Positions 48,588 through 56,286 of a DNA stretch of 64,000 nt are shown here, one piece after another (position 1 is the first letter of the stretch; each line of letters starts with the position of its first letter). The notes under the pieces are model-generated. The model was not told the DNA's origin. It was given only the letters and a program-made list of their open reading frames with translations, and did no database searches. This stretch comes from Nocardioides sp. 503 (lineage in GTDB: Bacteria > Actinomycetota > Actinomycetes > Propionibacteriales > Nocardioidaceae): NCBI RefSeq assembly GCF_004522095.1, contig NZ_SPUI01000002.1, forward strand, positions 310,001-374,000, in the 5' to 3' direction. A program made the position numbers and the translations under genes.

Positions 48588-49648
48588 GCGCCGTCCTGGC
48601 CGCCCACGCCGTCGCCGGCGAAGGCCTGCGGTCCACCCGTCTGCGTCGCCGCACGCGCCGGTCCCTGGTCACGCTCGGCCTCCTCCTCGCGGCGGTTGCC
48701 CTCTGCGTCGCGGCGCTCATGCTCGGCGACTACCCGCTCACGGCCCGCGAGGTGGTCCGCGCCCTGCTCGGGCTCGACGACGGCCCGGCGCAGATCGTGG
48801 TCTTCGACTTCCGGCTGCCCCGGGTCGCGCTCGGCGTGCTCGTCGGCGTCGCCTTCGGCCTGGCCGGCGCGCTCTTCCAGAGCGTGCTGCGCAACCCGCT
48901 GGCCAGCCCCGACGTGATCGGGGTGTCCCAGGGCGCGAGCGCCGGCGCCGTCGGGGCGCTGCTGCTGGGCGGGGTGACCGGATTCTGGGTCTCGGTCGCG
49001 GCTTTCGCGGGTGGCGCCGCCGTCGGGCTGCTGCTCTACGCCGTGGCGTGGCGCGGTGGCATGACCGGCCACCGCTTCGTGCTGTCGGGCATCGGCGTGG
49101 CCTACGTCTGCACCAGCGTCGTGGGCTACCTGCTCACCCGCAGCGAGGTCCAGGAGGCGCAAGCAGCGCTGCTCTGGATGACCGGCAGCGTCGCGCAGGC
49201 CGACTGGGCCATGGTCACGATCCTCGCCGTCCTGGTGGCCGTCCTGCTCCCGCCGGTCCTCCTCGTCGCCCGCGGCCTGGACCTGCTGCTGCTCGGCGAC
49301 GAGCAGGCGGCCGGCCTCGGGCTGCGCCCGGAGGTCACCCGGGGGCTGGTCATCGCCCTCGGCGTCGCGCTCGCGTGCGCCGCCACGGCCGCCGCCGGTC
49401 CGGTCGCCTTCGTGGCCCTCATCGCGGCCCCCGTGGCCCGCCGGCTGCTCGGCGACGGCTCGCTGGCCCTCGTGCAGTCCGCGCTGGTCGGGGTCGTGCT
49501 CGTCACCGGGGCCGACCTCGTCGCCCAGCACGTCCTGCCCAGCCTGCTGCCCGTCGAGTTCTCCGTGCCCGTCGGCGTCGTCACCGGCGCCATCGGCGGG
49601 CCCTACCTGATCTGGCTGATGGCGGCCGGACGCACGCGCACCTCGTGA
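48584..49648 (+). CDS. iron-siderophore ABC permease, FecCD family (2)
   Basis: 354 residues, again about ten transmembrane helices with FecCD motifs: FDFRLPRVALGVLVGVAFGL, FQSVLRNPLASPDVIGVSQG, GLGLRPEVTRGLVIAL and GPVAFVALIAAPVARRLLG. It would pair with the first permease to form the heterodimeric channel. The GTG start overlaps the first permease stop, so the two are translationally coupled. The ATPase gene starts 10 bases after its stop behind aaggag. Confidence 0.95.
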   Translation: MSAVLAAHAVAGEGLRSTRLRRRTRRSLVTLGLLLAAVALCVAALMLGDYPLTAREVVRALLGLDDGPAQIVVFDFRLPRVALGVLVGVAFGLAGALFQSVLRNPLASPDVIGVSQGASAGAVGALLLGGVTGFWVSVAAFAGGAAVGLLLYAVAWRGGMTGHRFVLSGIGVAYVCTSVVGYLLTRSEVQEAQAALLWMTGSVAQADWAMVTILAVLVAVLLPPVLLVARGLDLLLLGDEQAAGLGLRPEVTRGLVIALGVALACAATAAAGPVAFVALIAAPVARRLLGDGSLALVQSALVGVVLVTGADLVAQHVLPSLLPVEFSVPVGVVTGAIGGPYLIWLMAAGRTRTS

Positions 49649-49658
49649 AGGAGCTGCC

Positions 49659-50468
49659 ATGAGCCTCGTCGCCCACGACGTCCACCTCGCCTACGACCGC
49701 CGCACGGTCGTGCACGGCGTGGACTTCGCCGTGCCCGCCGGTGAGGTCACCGTGATCGTCGGCGCCAACGGCTGCGGCAAGTCCACGCTGCTGCGCGGCC
49801 TGGGCCGGATCATGCGCCCCACGCAGGGCCGCGTGGAGCTCGACGGCACCGACCTGCGCCGGCTGCGCCCGCGCGACGTCGCGACCCGGCTCGGCCTGCT
49901 GCCGCAGCAGCCCACGGCGCCCCACGGCATCACCGTCGCCGACCTCGTCGGCCGCGGACGGCACCCCCACCAGGGCGCCTTCCGGCGCTGGAGCGGCGAC
50001 GACGCCGAGGCCGTCGCGCAGGCACTGGCGCTCACCGACACCCACGAGCTGGCCGGGCGCCGGGTCGACGAGCTGTCCGGCGGCCAGCGGCAGCGGGTCT
50101 GGATCGCGATGATGCTGGCGCAGGACCCCGCCACCATGCTGCTCGACGAGCCGACGACGTACCTCGACATCGCCCACCAGGTCGAGGTCCTGGACCTCCT
50201 CGCCGAGCTCAACGCCGAGCGGGGGACCACGGTCGTGATGGTGCTGCACGACCTCAACCTCGCCGCCCGCTACGCCCACCAGCTGGTGGTGATGAAGGAG
50301 GGGCGGATCCTGCGCTGCGGGGCGCCCGAGGACGTGCTCGACGCGGCCTGCGTCCGCGAGGCCTTCGGCCTGGAGTCGCAGGTGCTGCCGGACCCGGTCG
50401 CCGGCTGCCCCATGGTCGTGCCGATCGGACGGCACCTTCCCGTACGGCGGACCACCGCCCCGGCGTGA
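49659..50468 (+). CDS. iron-siderophore ABC transporter ATPase (FepC type)
   Basis: 269 residues, one ABC ATPase domain: Walker A VGANGCGKST (about 36-45), Q-loop LGLLPQQPT, signature LSGGQRQRVWIAMMLAQDP, Walker B MLLDEPTTYLDIAHQ and H-switch LHDLNLAARYA. The THHQVEVL-like region (YLDIAHQVEVLDLL) is typical of FepC/FecE. It energises uptake by the two FecCD permeases. A clear Shine-Dalgarno (aaggag) precedes the ATG. The transporter's binding protein gene follows, with its own iron box between. Confidence 0.95.
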   Translation: MSLVAHDVHLAYDRRTVVHGVDFAVPAGEVTVIVGANGCGKSTLLRGLGRIMRPTQGRVELDGTDLRRLRPRDVATRLGLLPQQPTAPHGITVADLVGRGRHPHQGAFRRWSGDDAEAVAQALALTDTHELAGRRVDELSGGQRQRVWIAMMLAQDPATMLLDEPTTYLDIAHQVEVLDLLAELNAERGTTVVMVLHDLNLAARYAHQLVVMKEGRILRCGAPEDVLDAACVREAFGLESQVLPDPVAGCPMVVPIGRHLPVRRTTAPA

Positions 50469-50480
50469 CGGCGATCGTTA

Positions 50481-50500
50481 TAAGGTGAGGCTCGCCTAAC
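50481..50500 (+). promoter_or_regulatory. DtxR/IdeR-type iron box upstream of the binding-protein gene
   Basis: taaggtgaggctcgcctaac is an imperfect palindrome very close to the IdeR/DtxR consensus TTAGGTTAGGCTAACCTAA. It lies in the 67-base gap between the ATPase and the siderophore-binding protein gene, so the latter probably has its own iron-regulated promoter. Confidence 0.8.
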
Positions 50501-50535
50501 TAGTCGACCGACCGGTCCGTACCCCGAGGAGTGAC

Positions 50536-51588
50536 GTGTCCCCGAGCCGTCTCCCGCACCGCCCCCGCCGATCCCTCGCGCGCGCCGTCGCGCCGCTGGC
50601 CGCCGTGCTGCTGGCCCTGCCGCTGGCCGCCTGCGGCTCCGAGAGCGAGGACGGCAACGACGACGACAGCGCGCACTCCGGGGAGGCCTTCGAGCCCGTC
50701 ACGATCGAGCACGCGCTCGGCACCACCGAGATCGAGGAGAAGCCGGAGCGCGTCGTGACCTGGGGATGGGGCTCGCCGGACGCCGCGATCGCGCTCGGGG
50801 TCACACCCGTCGCCATGGAGGGGCTCACCTACGGCGCCTCGAAGGACGGCTTCATGCCGTGGCAGGAGGAGGCGTTCGAGGAGTCCGGCGACGACAAGCC
50901 GACCACGCTGACCCCCGGCGAGTCGCCGCCGTTCGAGGAGATCCTCGCGGCCGACCCCGACGTGATCCTGGCCAACTACTCCGGCATCACCGAGGCCGAC
51001 TACGAGAAGCTCACGAAGATCGCGCCCACCGTGGCCTACCCCGACGAGCCGTGGGCGACCCCGTGGCGCGACGTCGTCACCACCGTCGGCCAGGTGCTCG
51101 GCGAGGCGGACGCCGCCGACCAGCTGCTCGAGGACATCGACGGCGAGGTCGCCGCCGCGGCGAAGGCGCACCCGGAGTTCGAGGGCAAGACGATCGCGGC
51201 GGTCGCCATCGACCCGAGCGCCTTCTACGTCTACCGCGGCGCGGACCCGCGCGTGCAGTTCCTCGAGGACCTCGGGTTCACGCTGGCGCCCAGCGTCGGC
51301 GAGCTCGACACCGAGGAGACGACGTTCTACTACACGATCAGCCCCGAGGTGGTCGACGAGCTGACCTCCGACGTGCTGCTGTCCTACGTGCCCGACGAGG
51401 ACGCCGCCAAGACGATCGCCGACGACCCGACGTACCAGGCGATGTCGCAGTTCCAGGACGACCGCGTCGCCACCGTCGTCGGTGAGGCCGAGGTCTCCTC
51501 GGTGTCGCCGCCGACCGCGCTGTCCCTCACCTGGGGCCTGGACGCGTTCGTCGAGGCGCTCGTCCCCGCAGTCGAGGCGGCCGGGTAG
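50536..51588 (+). CDS. iron-siderophore-binding lipoprotein (FepB type)
   Basis: 350 residues. Signal peptide with lipobox LAAC (lipid Cys at residue 33), acidic spacer (ESEDGNDDDSAHSGE), then a class III periplasmic-binding domain: TIEHALGTTEIEEKPERVVT, GESPPFEEILAADPDVILAN, PTVAYPDEPWATPWRDVV and a long backbone helix (GQVLGEADAADQLLEDIDGE). It delivers ferric siderophores to the FecCD permeases. GTG start preceded by aggagt. The upstream iron box indicates derepression under iron limitation. Confidence 0.95.
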   Translation: MSPSRLPHRPRRSLARAVAPLAAVLLALPLAACGSESEDGNDDDSAHSGEAFEPVTIEHALGTTEIEEKPERVVTWGWGSPDAAIALGVTPVAMEGLTYGASKDGFMPWQEEAFEESGDDKPTTLTPGESPPFEEILAADPDVILANYSGITEADYEKLTKIAPTVAYPDEPWATPWRDVVTTVGQVLGEADAADQLLEDIDGEVAAAAKAHPEFEGKTIAAVAIDPSAFYVYRGADPRVQFLEDLGFTLAPSVGELDTEETTFYYTISPEVVDELTSDVLLSYVPDEDAAKTIADDPTYQAMSQFQDDRVATVVGEAEVSSVSPPTALSLTWGLDAFVEALVPAVEAAG

Positions 51589-51638
51589 CGGCCTGTCGCG
51601 GCGGCGGGGAGCCGCTCGGCCCGGGTAGATTCGTCCCT

Positions 51639-53279
51639 GTGTCCGAGCTGCCGGTGACCCCGCTGCCGCGGGCCGGCGCGCCCGCGCGGGACCGGGTCGG
51701 CCCCTACACGCTGCTCTCCAAGATCGGCGAGGGCGGCATGGGCGTGGTCCACCTGGCGCGCAAGGAGGCCGGCCCCGGCGAGATCGGGCCGCGGGTCGCG
51801 CTCAAGATGCTGCGGCCCCACATCGTCGGCGACGACGAGGCCCGCGCCCGCTTCGCGCGCGAGGTCAACTCGCTGCGCCGCATCCGCAGCCGGTGGGTCG
51901 CCGAGATCGTCGACGCCGACCCGTGGGCCGCGGTGCCCTACGTCGCCACGCGCTACGTGCCCGGGCTGTCCCTGCACGACTACGTCGTGGAGGAGGGCGC
52001 CATCGAGGGGCCCAACCTGATCTGGTTCGCGGGGTGCCTGGCCGAGGGGCTGGCCTCCGTGCACGACGTCGGCGTGCTGCACCGCGACATCAAGCCCTCC
52101 AACGTCCTGATGGAGGGCCGCACCCCGATCCTCATCGACTTCGGCCTGGCCCGCGTCGCCGACGACCCCAAGCTCACCCACACCGGCTGGCTGCTGGGCA
52201 CCCCCGGCTACCTCGCGCCCGAGATCCTCTACGGCGACGACGCGACCGCCGCCTCCGACGTCCACTCGTGGGCCGCCACGGTCGCCTACGCCGGCACCGG
52301 CAACCCGCCCTTCGGCCGCGGGCCCAGCATGGCGATCATGGACCGCGTCCGCCGCGGCGAGCACGACCTGACCGGCCTGCCCTACGCGCTGCGCCAGCTC
52401 GTCGAGGCCGCCCTGGACCCCGAGCCCGACCGGCGGCCCAGCCTCGAGGCGATCCTCGCGTGGCTGCGCCCGCAGACCACGCGCCCCCACACCGCCGTAC
52501 CCCCGGTGCCCACGGGCTCCGAGGACATCTTCACGATCCCCCTCGCGCTCGCGGGAGCCCAGGCCGCCGAGGCCCCGACCGCGGTCGAGCGCGAGCTGGC
52601 GCCGCCGCCCACCCGGATGCTCACCGAGGTCACGCGCGTCGAGCCGCCCCCGCACCACCCGTGGGCGCAGGACTGGGAGGACCCTGTGCCGCCGCCGGCG
52701 CCTCCGGTGCCGTGGGGCGAGAAGGTACGCCGGGCGGTGCTGCTCACCAGTGGCGCGCTCGCGCTCGGGGGCGGTCTGATGGTGGCCCCGTGGGTGGTCG
52801 CCGGGCTGGTGTGCCTGCTGGTGTGGCTGCTGCGCAGCGGCTCGCTCGCCGCGAGCGCCGCAGGCGACCGTCGGCTGCGCCGCGGCCGCAAGTGGTACGA
52901 CGGCGCGCAGGTGCTCGTCGGCGCTCCCTGGCACCTCGTGCAGTCGGTCGGGGGCACCCTGATGCTGCTGCTGTGGAGCGCCGGGCTCGCGGTCTCGGCC
53001 GCCCTCGTCTGCTACGCCGTCGCGGCCGGCGTGGGGACGACGCTCTTCGCGAGCGGGGTCGTGCTGGCCGTGGCGCTGTGGTCGGGCCCGGGCGGCAGCC
53101 GGCTGCGCTCGCCGTTGCGTCGCGTGGTGCACCCGCTGTCGCGCAGCCACGGCCCGTGGGCCGCGGGCGTGGCGGTGCTGCTGGTGATCGCCGCCGTGCT
53201 CGTCGTGCGCGCCGCGGACGTCGGCACCACCTGGGCGCCCGGCGACGAGCGGCCCTTCGCCGACCTGGGCCCGCGCTGA
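51639..53279 (+). CDS. membrane Ser/Thr protein kinase (Hanks type)
   Basis: 546 residues. Kinase domain about 20-270: GEGGMGVVHLAR glycine loop, VALKML catalytic Lys, LHRDIKPSN (HRD intact), IDFGLARV (DFG) and GYLAPEILYG. Then a Pro-rich linker (about 275-360), then four or more C-terminal hydrophobic helices (about 365-500). An extracellular PASTA domain is absent. So it is a cytosolic kinase anchored by a multi-pass C-terminus, which is unusual compared with PknB. The GTG at 51639 has TAGATT seven bases upstream (leaderless). No phosphatase is adjacent, and the target is unknown. Confidence 0.94.
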   Translation: MSELPVTPLPRAGAPARDRVGPYTLLSKIGEGGMGVVHLARKEAGPGEIGPRVALKMLRPHIVGDDEARARFAREVNSLRRIRSRWVAEIVDADPWAAVPYVATRYVPGLSLHDYVVEEGAIEGPNLIWFAGCLAEGLASVHDVGVLHRDIKPSNVLMEGRTPILIDFGLARVADDPKLTHTGWLLGTPGYLAPEILYGDDATAASDVHSWAATVAYAGTGNPPFGRGPSMAIMDRVRRGEHDLTGLPYALRQLVEAALDPEPDRRPSLEAILAWLRPQTTRPHTAVPPVPTGSEDIFTIPLALAGAQAAEAPTAVERELAPPPTRMLTEVTRVEPPPHHPWAQDWEDPVPPPAPPVPWGEKVRRAVLLTSGALALGGGLMVAPWVVAGLVCLLVWLLRSGSLAASAAGDRRLRRGRKWYDGAQVLVGAPWHLVQSVGGTLMLLLWSAGLAVSAALVCYAVAAGVGTTLFASGVVLAVALWSGPGGSRLRSPLRRVVHPLSRSHGPWAAGVAVLLVIAAVLVVRAADVGTTWAPGDERPFADLGPR

Positions 53280-53316
53280 GGCTCGCATCGCGAGATCGCT
53301 GTCCACGGCACGGCCC

Positions 53317-53339
53317 GCATGGCACGATGGGTGCCATGC
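53317..53339. promoter_or_regulatory. 23-base palindrome over the cimA leader promoter/start
   Basis: gcatggcac (53317-53325) and gtgccatgc (53331-53339) are perfect inverse complements around gatgg. The element covers the presumed -10 (CACGAT, 53323-53328) and the ATG of the leader peptide (53336). As DNA it could be a repressor operator. If transcription starts upstream, it would be an RNA hairpin hiding the leader start. Confidence 0.5.
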
Positions 53340-53362
53340 AGCACCGCATCATCATTTCCTAG
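53336..53362 (+). CDS. Ile leader peptide of cimA
   Basis: An 8-codon ORF MQHRIIIS, with three successive isoleucine codons (atc atc att; att is rare in this genome), followed 29 bases later by an intrinsic terminator and then cimA, whose product starts threonine-independent isoleucine synthesis. The composition, size and position are those of an attenuation leader peptide sensing charged tRNA-Ile. It probably starts leaderless (CACGAT seven bases upstream). Confidence 0.8.
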   Translation: MQHRIIIS

Positions 53363-53417
53363 CGCATCGAGCACCCCTGCCCGATGCGCCGCCTCTCGTA
53401 CTCCGAGAGGTTTTTTT
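53362..53417 (+). terminator. cimA attenuator: pre-hairpin plus intrinsic terminator
   Basis: Hairpin A: gcgcatcg (53362-53369) with cgatgcgc (53382-53389), starting in the leader stop codon. Terminator: cctctcg (53392-53398) with cgagagg (53404-53410), loop tactc, followed by seven T (53411-53417). The cgcatc of hairpin A is repeated in leader codons 4-5 (53345-53350), so the leader itself can compete for the 3' arm. I could not find a convincing antiterminator by eye. Confidence 0.85.
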
Positions 53418-53448
53418 GTGCCCTGGACCCGACCCGAGAGTGACTCCG

Positions 53449-55044
53449 ATGGACCTGCACGGCGCCTTCCACGTCTACGACACCACCCTGCGCGACGGCG
53501 CGCAGCAGGAGGGGCTCAACCTCTCGGTCGCCGACAAGCTCAGCATCGCGCGGCAGATCGACGGGCTCGGCGTGGGCTACATCGAGGGCGGCTGGCCGGG
53601 CGCCAACCCCAAGGACACCGAGTTCTTCCGCCGGGCCGCGCAGGAGCTCGACCTGCGGCACGCCACCCTGGCGGCGTTCGGCGCGACCCGCAAGGCGGGC
53701 GTGCGCGCGGCCGACGACCCGCAGGTGGCGGCCCTGCGCGACAGCGGCGCGGGCGTGGTCACCCTGGTCGCCAAGTCCCACGACCGGCACGTCGAGCTGG
53801 CCCTGCGCACCACGCTGGAGGAGAACCTCGCGATGGTGCGCGACACGGTCAGCCACCTGCGGGCCGAGGGCCAGCAGGTCTTCCTGGACGCCGAGCACTT
53901 CTTCGACGGCTACCGCGCCAACCGCGACTACGCCCTCGAGGTGCTGCGCACGGCCTACGAGGCCGGCGCCGAGGTGGTCGCGCTCTGCGACACCAACGGC
54001 GGCATGCTGCCGAGCTGGGTGTCCGACACGGTCCACGACGTCATCGAGTCGACCGGCGTGCGCGTCGGCATCCACGCCCACAACGACACCGGCTGCGCGA
54101 TCGCCAACTCGCTCGCGGCCGTCGACGCCGGCGCCACCCACGTGCAGGGCTGCATCAACGGCTACGGCGAGCGCACCGGCAACGCCGACCTGATCTCCGT
54201 CGTCGCCAACCTCGAGCTCAAGCTGGACCGCACCGTCCTGCCGCAGGGGCTGCTCGCGGAGTCGACCCGGATCGCCCACGCCGTCGCGGAGGTGACGAAC
54301 TTCCCGCCGGCCTCGCGCCAGCCGTACGTCGGCACGTCGGCGTTCGCGCACAAGGCCGGCCTGCACGCCAGCGCGATCAAGGTCGACCCCAACCTCTACC
54401 AGCACATGGACCCCGTGGGCGTCGGCAACGACATGCGGCTGCTCATCTCCGACATGGCCGGTCGCGCCTCGATCGAGCTCAAGGGCAAGGAGCTCGGCTT
54501 CGACCTGTCGGGCGACCGCGAGCTGGTCGGGCGGGTGACCTCGCGGGTCAAGGAGCTGGAGCAGCGCGGCTACACCTTCGAGGCGGCCGACGCCTCCTTC
54601 GAGCTGCTGCTGCTGGAGGAGGTCGAGGGCGCGCGCCCGTCGTACTTCGAGGTCGAGTCGTGGCGGGTCATCACCGAGACGCTCACCCACGCGCAGACGG
54701 GGGAGGAGGCGGTCTCCGAGGCCACCGTCAAGCTCAAGGCGGCCGACGTGCGCTACGTCGTGACCGGCGAGGGCAACGGCCCCGTCAACGCGCTCGACTC
54801 GGCGCTGCGCTCGGCGATCGTGCAGGCCTTCCCCGAGGTCGCGAAGTTCGAGCTGATCGACTACAAGGTCCGCATCCTCGACCAGGGCCACGGCACCGAC
54901 GCGATCACCCGGGTGCTCATCGAGACGACCGACGGCGGCTCCTCGTGGGTCACCGTCGGGGTGGGCCACAACGTCATCGAGGCCTCGTGGGGTGCGCTCG
55001 TGGACGGGCTGACCTACGGGCTACGGCGCCACCACGTCGACTGA
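53449..55044 (+). CDS. cimA: (R)-citramalate synthase
   Basis: 531 residues, condensing pyruvate and acetyl-CoA to citramalate, the entry to threonine-independent isoleucine synthesis. A TIM-barrel catalytic domain carries YDTTLRDGAQQEGLNLS, the divalent-metal motif HAHNDTGCAIANS and NGYGERTGNADL, and GTSAFAHKAGLHASAI at the linker; the C-terminal LeuA regulatory domain (about 400-531) would bind isoleucine. The ATG at 53449 gives the expected N-terminus; a GTG at 53416 within the terminator T-run is unlikely. Expression is governed by the attenuator immediately upstream. The 3' end overlaps the convergent TetR gene by 24 bases. Confidence 0.95.
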   Translation: MDLHGAFHVYDTTLRDGAQQEGLNLSVADKLSIARQIDGLGVGYIEGGWPGANPKDTEFFRRAAQELDLRHATLAAFGATRKAGVRAADDPQVAALRDSGAGVVTLVAKSHDRHVELALRTTLEENLAMVRDTVSHLRAEGQQVFLDAEHFFDGYRANRDYALEVLRTAYEAGAEVVALCDTNGGMLPSWVSDTVHDVIESTGVRVGIHAHNDTGCAIANSLAAVDAGATHVQGCINGYGERTGNADLISVVANLELKLDRTVLPQGLLAESTRIAHAVAEVTNFPPASRQPYVGTSAFAHKAGLHASAIKVDPNLYQHMDPVGVGNDMRLLISDMAGRASIELKGKELGFDLSGDRELVGRVTSRVKELEQRGYTFEAADASFELLLLEEVEGARPSYFEVESWRVITETLTHAQTGEEAVSEATVKLKAADVRYVVTGEGNGPVNALDSALRSAIVQAFPEVAKFELIDYKVRILDQGHGTDAITRVLIETTDGGSSWVTVGVGHNVIEASWGALVDGLTYGLRRHHVD

Positions 55045-55635
55045 GACCACGCGCCGCACGAGGTCGTCCCAGCCGCGCCGGATCCGCTCCAGCGGTACCT
55101 GCTCGATGTGGGTCTGCTGCTGCAGGATCACGATCTCGAGCGGGGCCAGCAGGGCCGTGGCGAGGATCGGCACGTCGCCGCGCACGCCGAGCTCGGTGAG
55201 CAGGTAGCGCACGTGCATCGCCACGAACGACACCGCGGCGTAGGCCCGGGAGCCGGACTGGCCGGCCGCCTGGATCAGGTCGCCGTGCAGCAGGTTGGTC
55301 TCCATGCGCGAGTGCCCGAACGCGAGCAGCCGCTCCAGGGGAGGGGCGCCCGGGCCCAGCGGCGGGGGACCGGAGAGCACCGACTGCTGCCAGGCGGTCT
55401 CGGAGCGGTTGAGGAGCGCGGCCATGAGGCCCTCGCGACTCTCGAACCGGCGGTAGACCGTCCCCTTGCCCACGCCGGCGCGCGCGGCCACCGCGTCCAT
55501 GGTCACGCCCTGCACGCCGCAGCGCTCGTGGACGAGCTCCTCGGCGGCGGCGAGCAGCGCCTCGCGGTTGCGCGCGGCGTCGCTGCGCTCGACGGGCCCC
55601 CCGTCGAGCAGCGGCAACATGCGCAGCCCGTCCAT
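55021..55635 (-). CDS. TetR-family transcriptional regulator
   Basis: 204 residues. The TetR HTH is at about 20-68: NREALLAAAEELVHERCGVQ then TMDAVAARAGVGKGTVYRRF. The C-terminal ligand-binding domain is of the group often found beside NAD(P)H-dependent FMN reductases, as here (divergent, 55710). TACTGT (55643-55648, minus strand) lies seven bases before the ATG. The palindrome at 55681-55701 in the 74-base gap is its probable operator. Confidence 0.93.
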   Translation of the reverse strand: MDGLRMLPLLDGGPVERSDAARNREALLAAAEELVHERCGVQGVTMDAVAARAGVGKGTVYRRFESREGLMAALLNRSETAWQQSVLSGPPPLGPGAPPLERLLAFGHSRMETNLLHGDLIQAAGQSGSRAYAAVSFVAMHVRYLLTELGVRGDVPILATALLAPLEIVILQQQTHIEQVPLERIRRGWDDLVRRVVSVDVVAP

Positions 55636-55680
55636 GCCCGCAACAGTAGGGCTCGAAGAAAGTCCGGCCGCCGGGAATAG

Positions 55681-55701
55681 AAAGCGGACTGCGGTCCGTT
55701 T
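55681..55701. promoter_or_regulatory. TetR operator candidate aaagcggac-tgc-ggtccgttt
   Basis: Near-perfect inverted repeat (aaagcggac tgc ggtccgttt; one mismatched pair in the arms besides the centre) between the divergent TetR and FMN-reductase genes, nine bases before the reductase ATG. Placement and size (about 20 bases) fit a TetR dimer. Confidence 0.65.
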
Positions 55702-55709
55702 AGCCTGCC

Positions 55710-56255
55710 ATGACCTCCACCACTCGCATCGTCGCCCTCGTCGGCAGCCTCCGCGCCGACTCCCTGAACCGCCGCATCGCCGAGGCGCTGCGCGACCGCG
55801 CGCCCGAGGGCGTGACCGTCGAGATCGCCGAGGGCCTGGCCGACCTGCCGTTCTACAACGAGGACGTCGACGCCACCGAGACCCCGGCCGTCGCCGCCGC
55901 CCTGCGCGAGCTCGTCGCCGGCGCGGACGCCGTCCTGGCCGTCACGCCGGAGTACAACGGCACCATGCCGGCCGTCCTCAACAACGCCATCGACTGGCTC
56001 TCGCGCCCCTACGGTGCGGCCGCCCTGTCCGGCAAGCCCTTCGGCGTCGTGGGCGCCACGCCCACGCCCTACGGCGGCAAGTGGGCCCACGAGGACGCCG
56101 TGCGCTCCTTCGGCGTGGCCGGTGCGGTCGTCGTCGACGGCGCCGTGCACTCGCAGTCGGCCATCGACGTCGACGTGCTCGAGGACGCCGACATCCTCGA
56201 GCGCCTGCAGGCCGTCGTCGACTCGCTCGCGACCTTCGAGGCGCCGGCCGCCTGA
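55710..56255 (+). CDS. NAD(P)H-dependent FMN reductase
   Basis: 181-residue flavodoxin-like NADPH-dependent FMN reductase (SsuE/YwqN-like). FMN phosphate loop GSLRADSLNRRIAEAL near the N-terminus, and VTPEYNGTMPAVLNNAIDWL, the isoalloxazine-binding signature, near residue 78. It would reduce FMN, quinones or azo compounds with NADPH in the cytosol. TAGCCT lies only three bases before the ATG, so the promoter is very close. Probably repressed by the divergent TetR and induced by electrophiles (inference). Confidence 0.93.
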   Translation: MTSTTRIVALVGSLRADSLNRRIAEALRDRAPEGVTVEIAEGLADLPFYNEDVDATETPAVAAALRELVAGADAVLAVTPEYNGTMPAVLNNAIDWLSRPYGAAALSGKPFGVVGATPTPYGGKWAHEDAVRSFGVAGAVVVDGAVHSQSAIDVDVLEDADILERLQAVVDSLATFEAPAA

Positions 56256-56286
56256 CGCCCGACCGCGGGGTCGCTAGGTTCGACCC

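Noticed and set aside
50536..51588. Binding protein as part of a separate, non-iron transporter
   Set aside because: FepB-type fold, iron box in front and FecCD/FepC genes directly upstream make iron-siderophore uptake the simplest reading.
51384..53306. Long minus-strand open frame opposite the Ser/Thr kinase
   Set aside because: Same reason: a mirror frame of a clear kinase gene, with Arg/Gly/His-rich nonsense composition.
53416..53448. GTG at 53416 as an earlier cimA start
   Set aside because: It lies in the terminator T-run; the extra residues (CPGPDPRVTP) are not family-like, and the ATG at 53449 gives the expected N-terminus.
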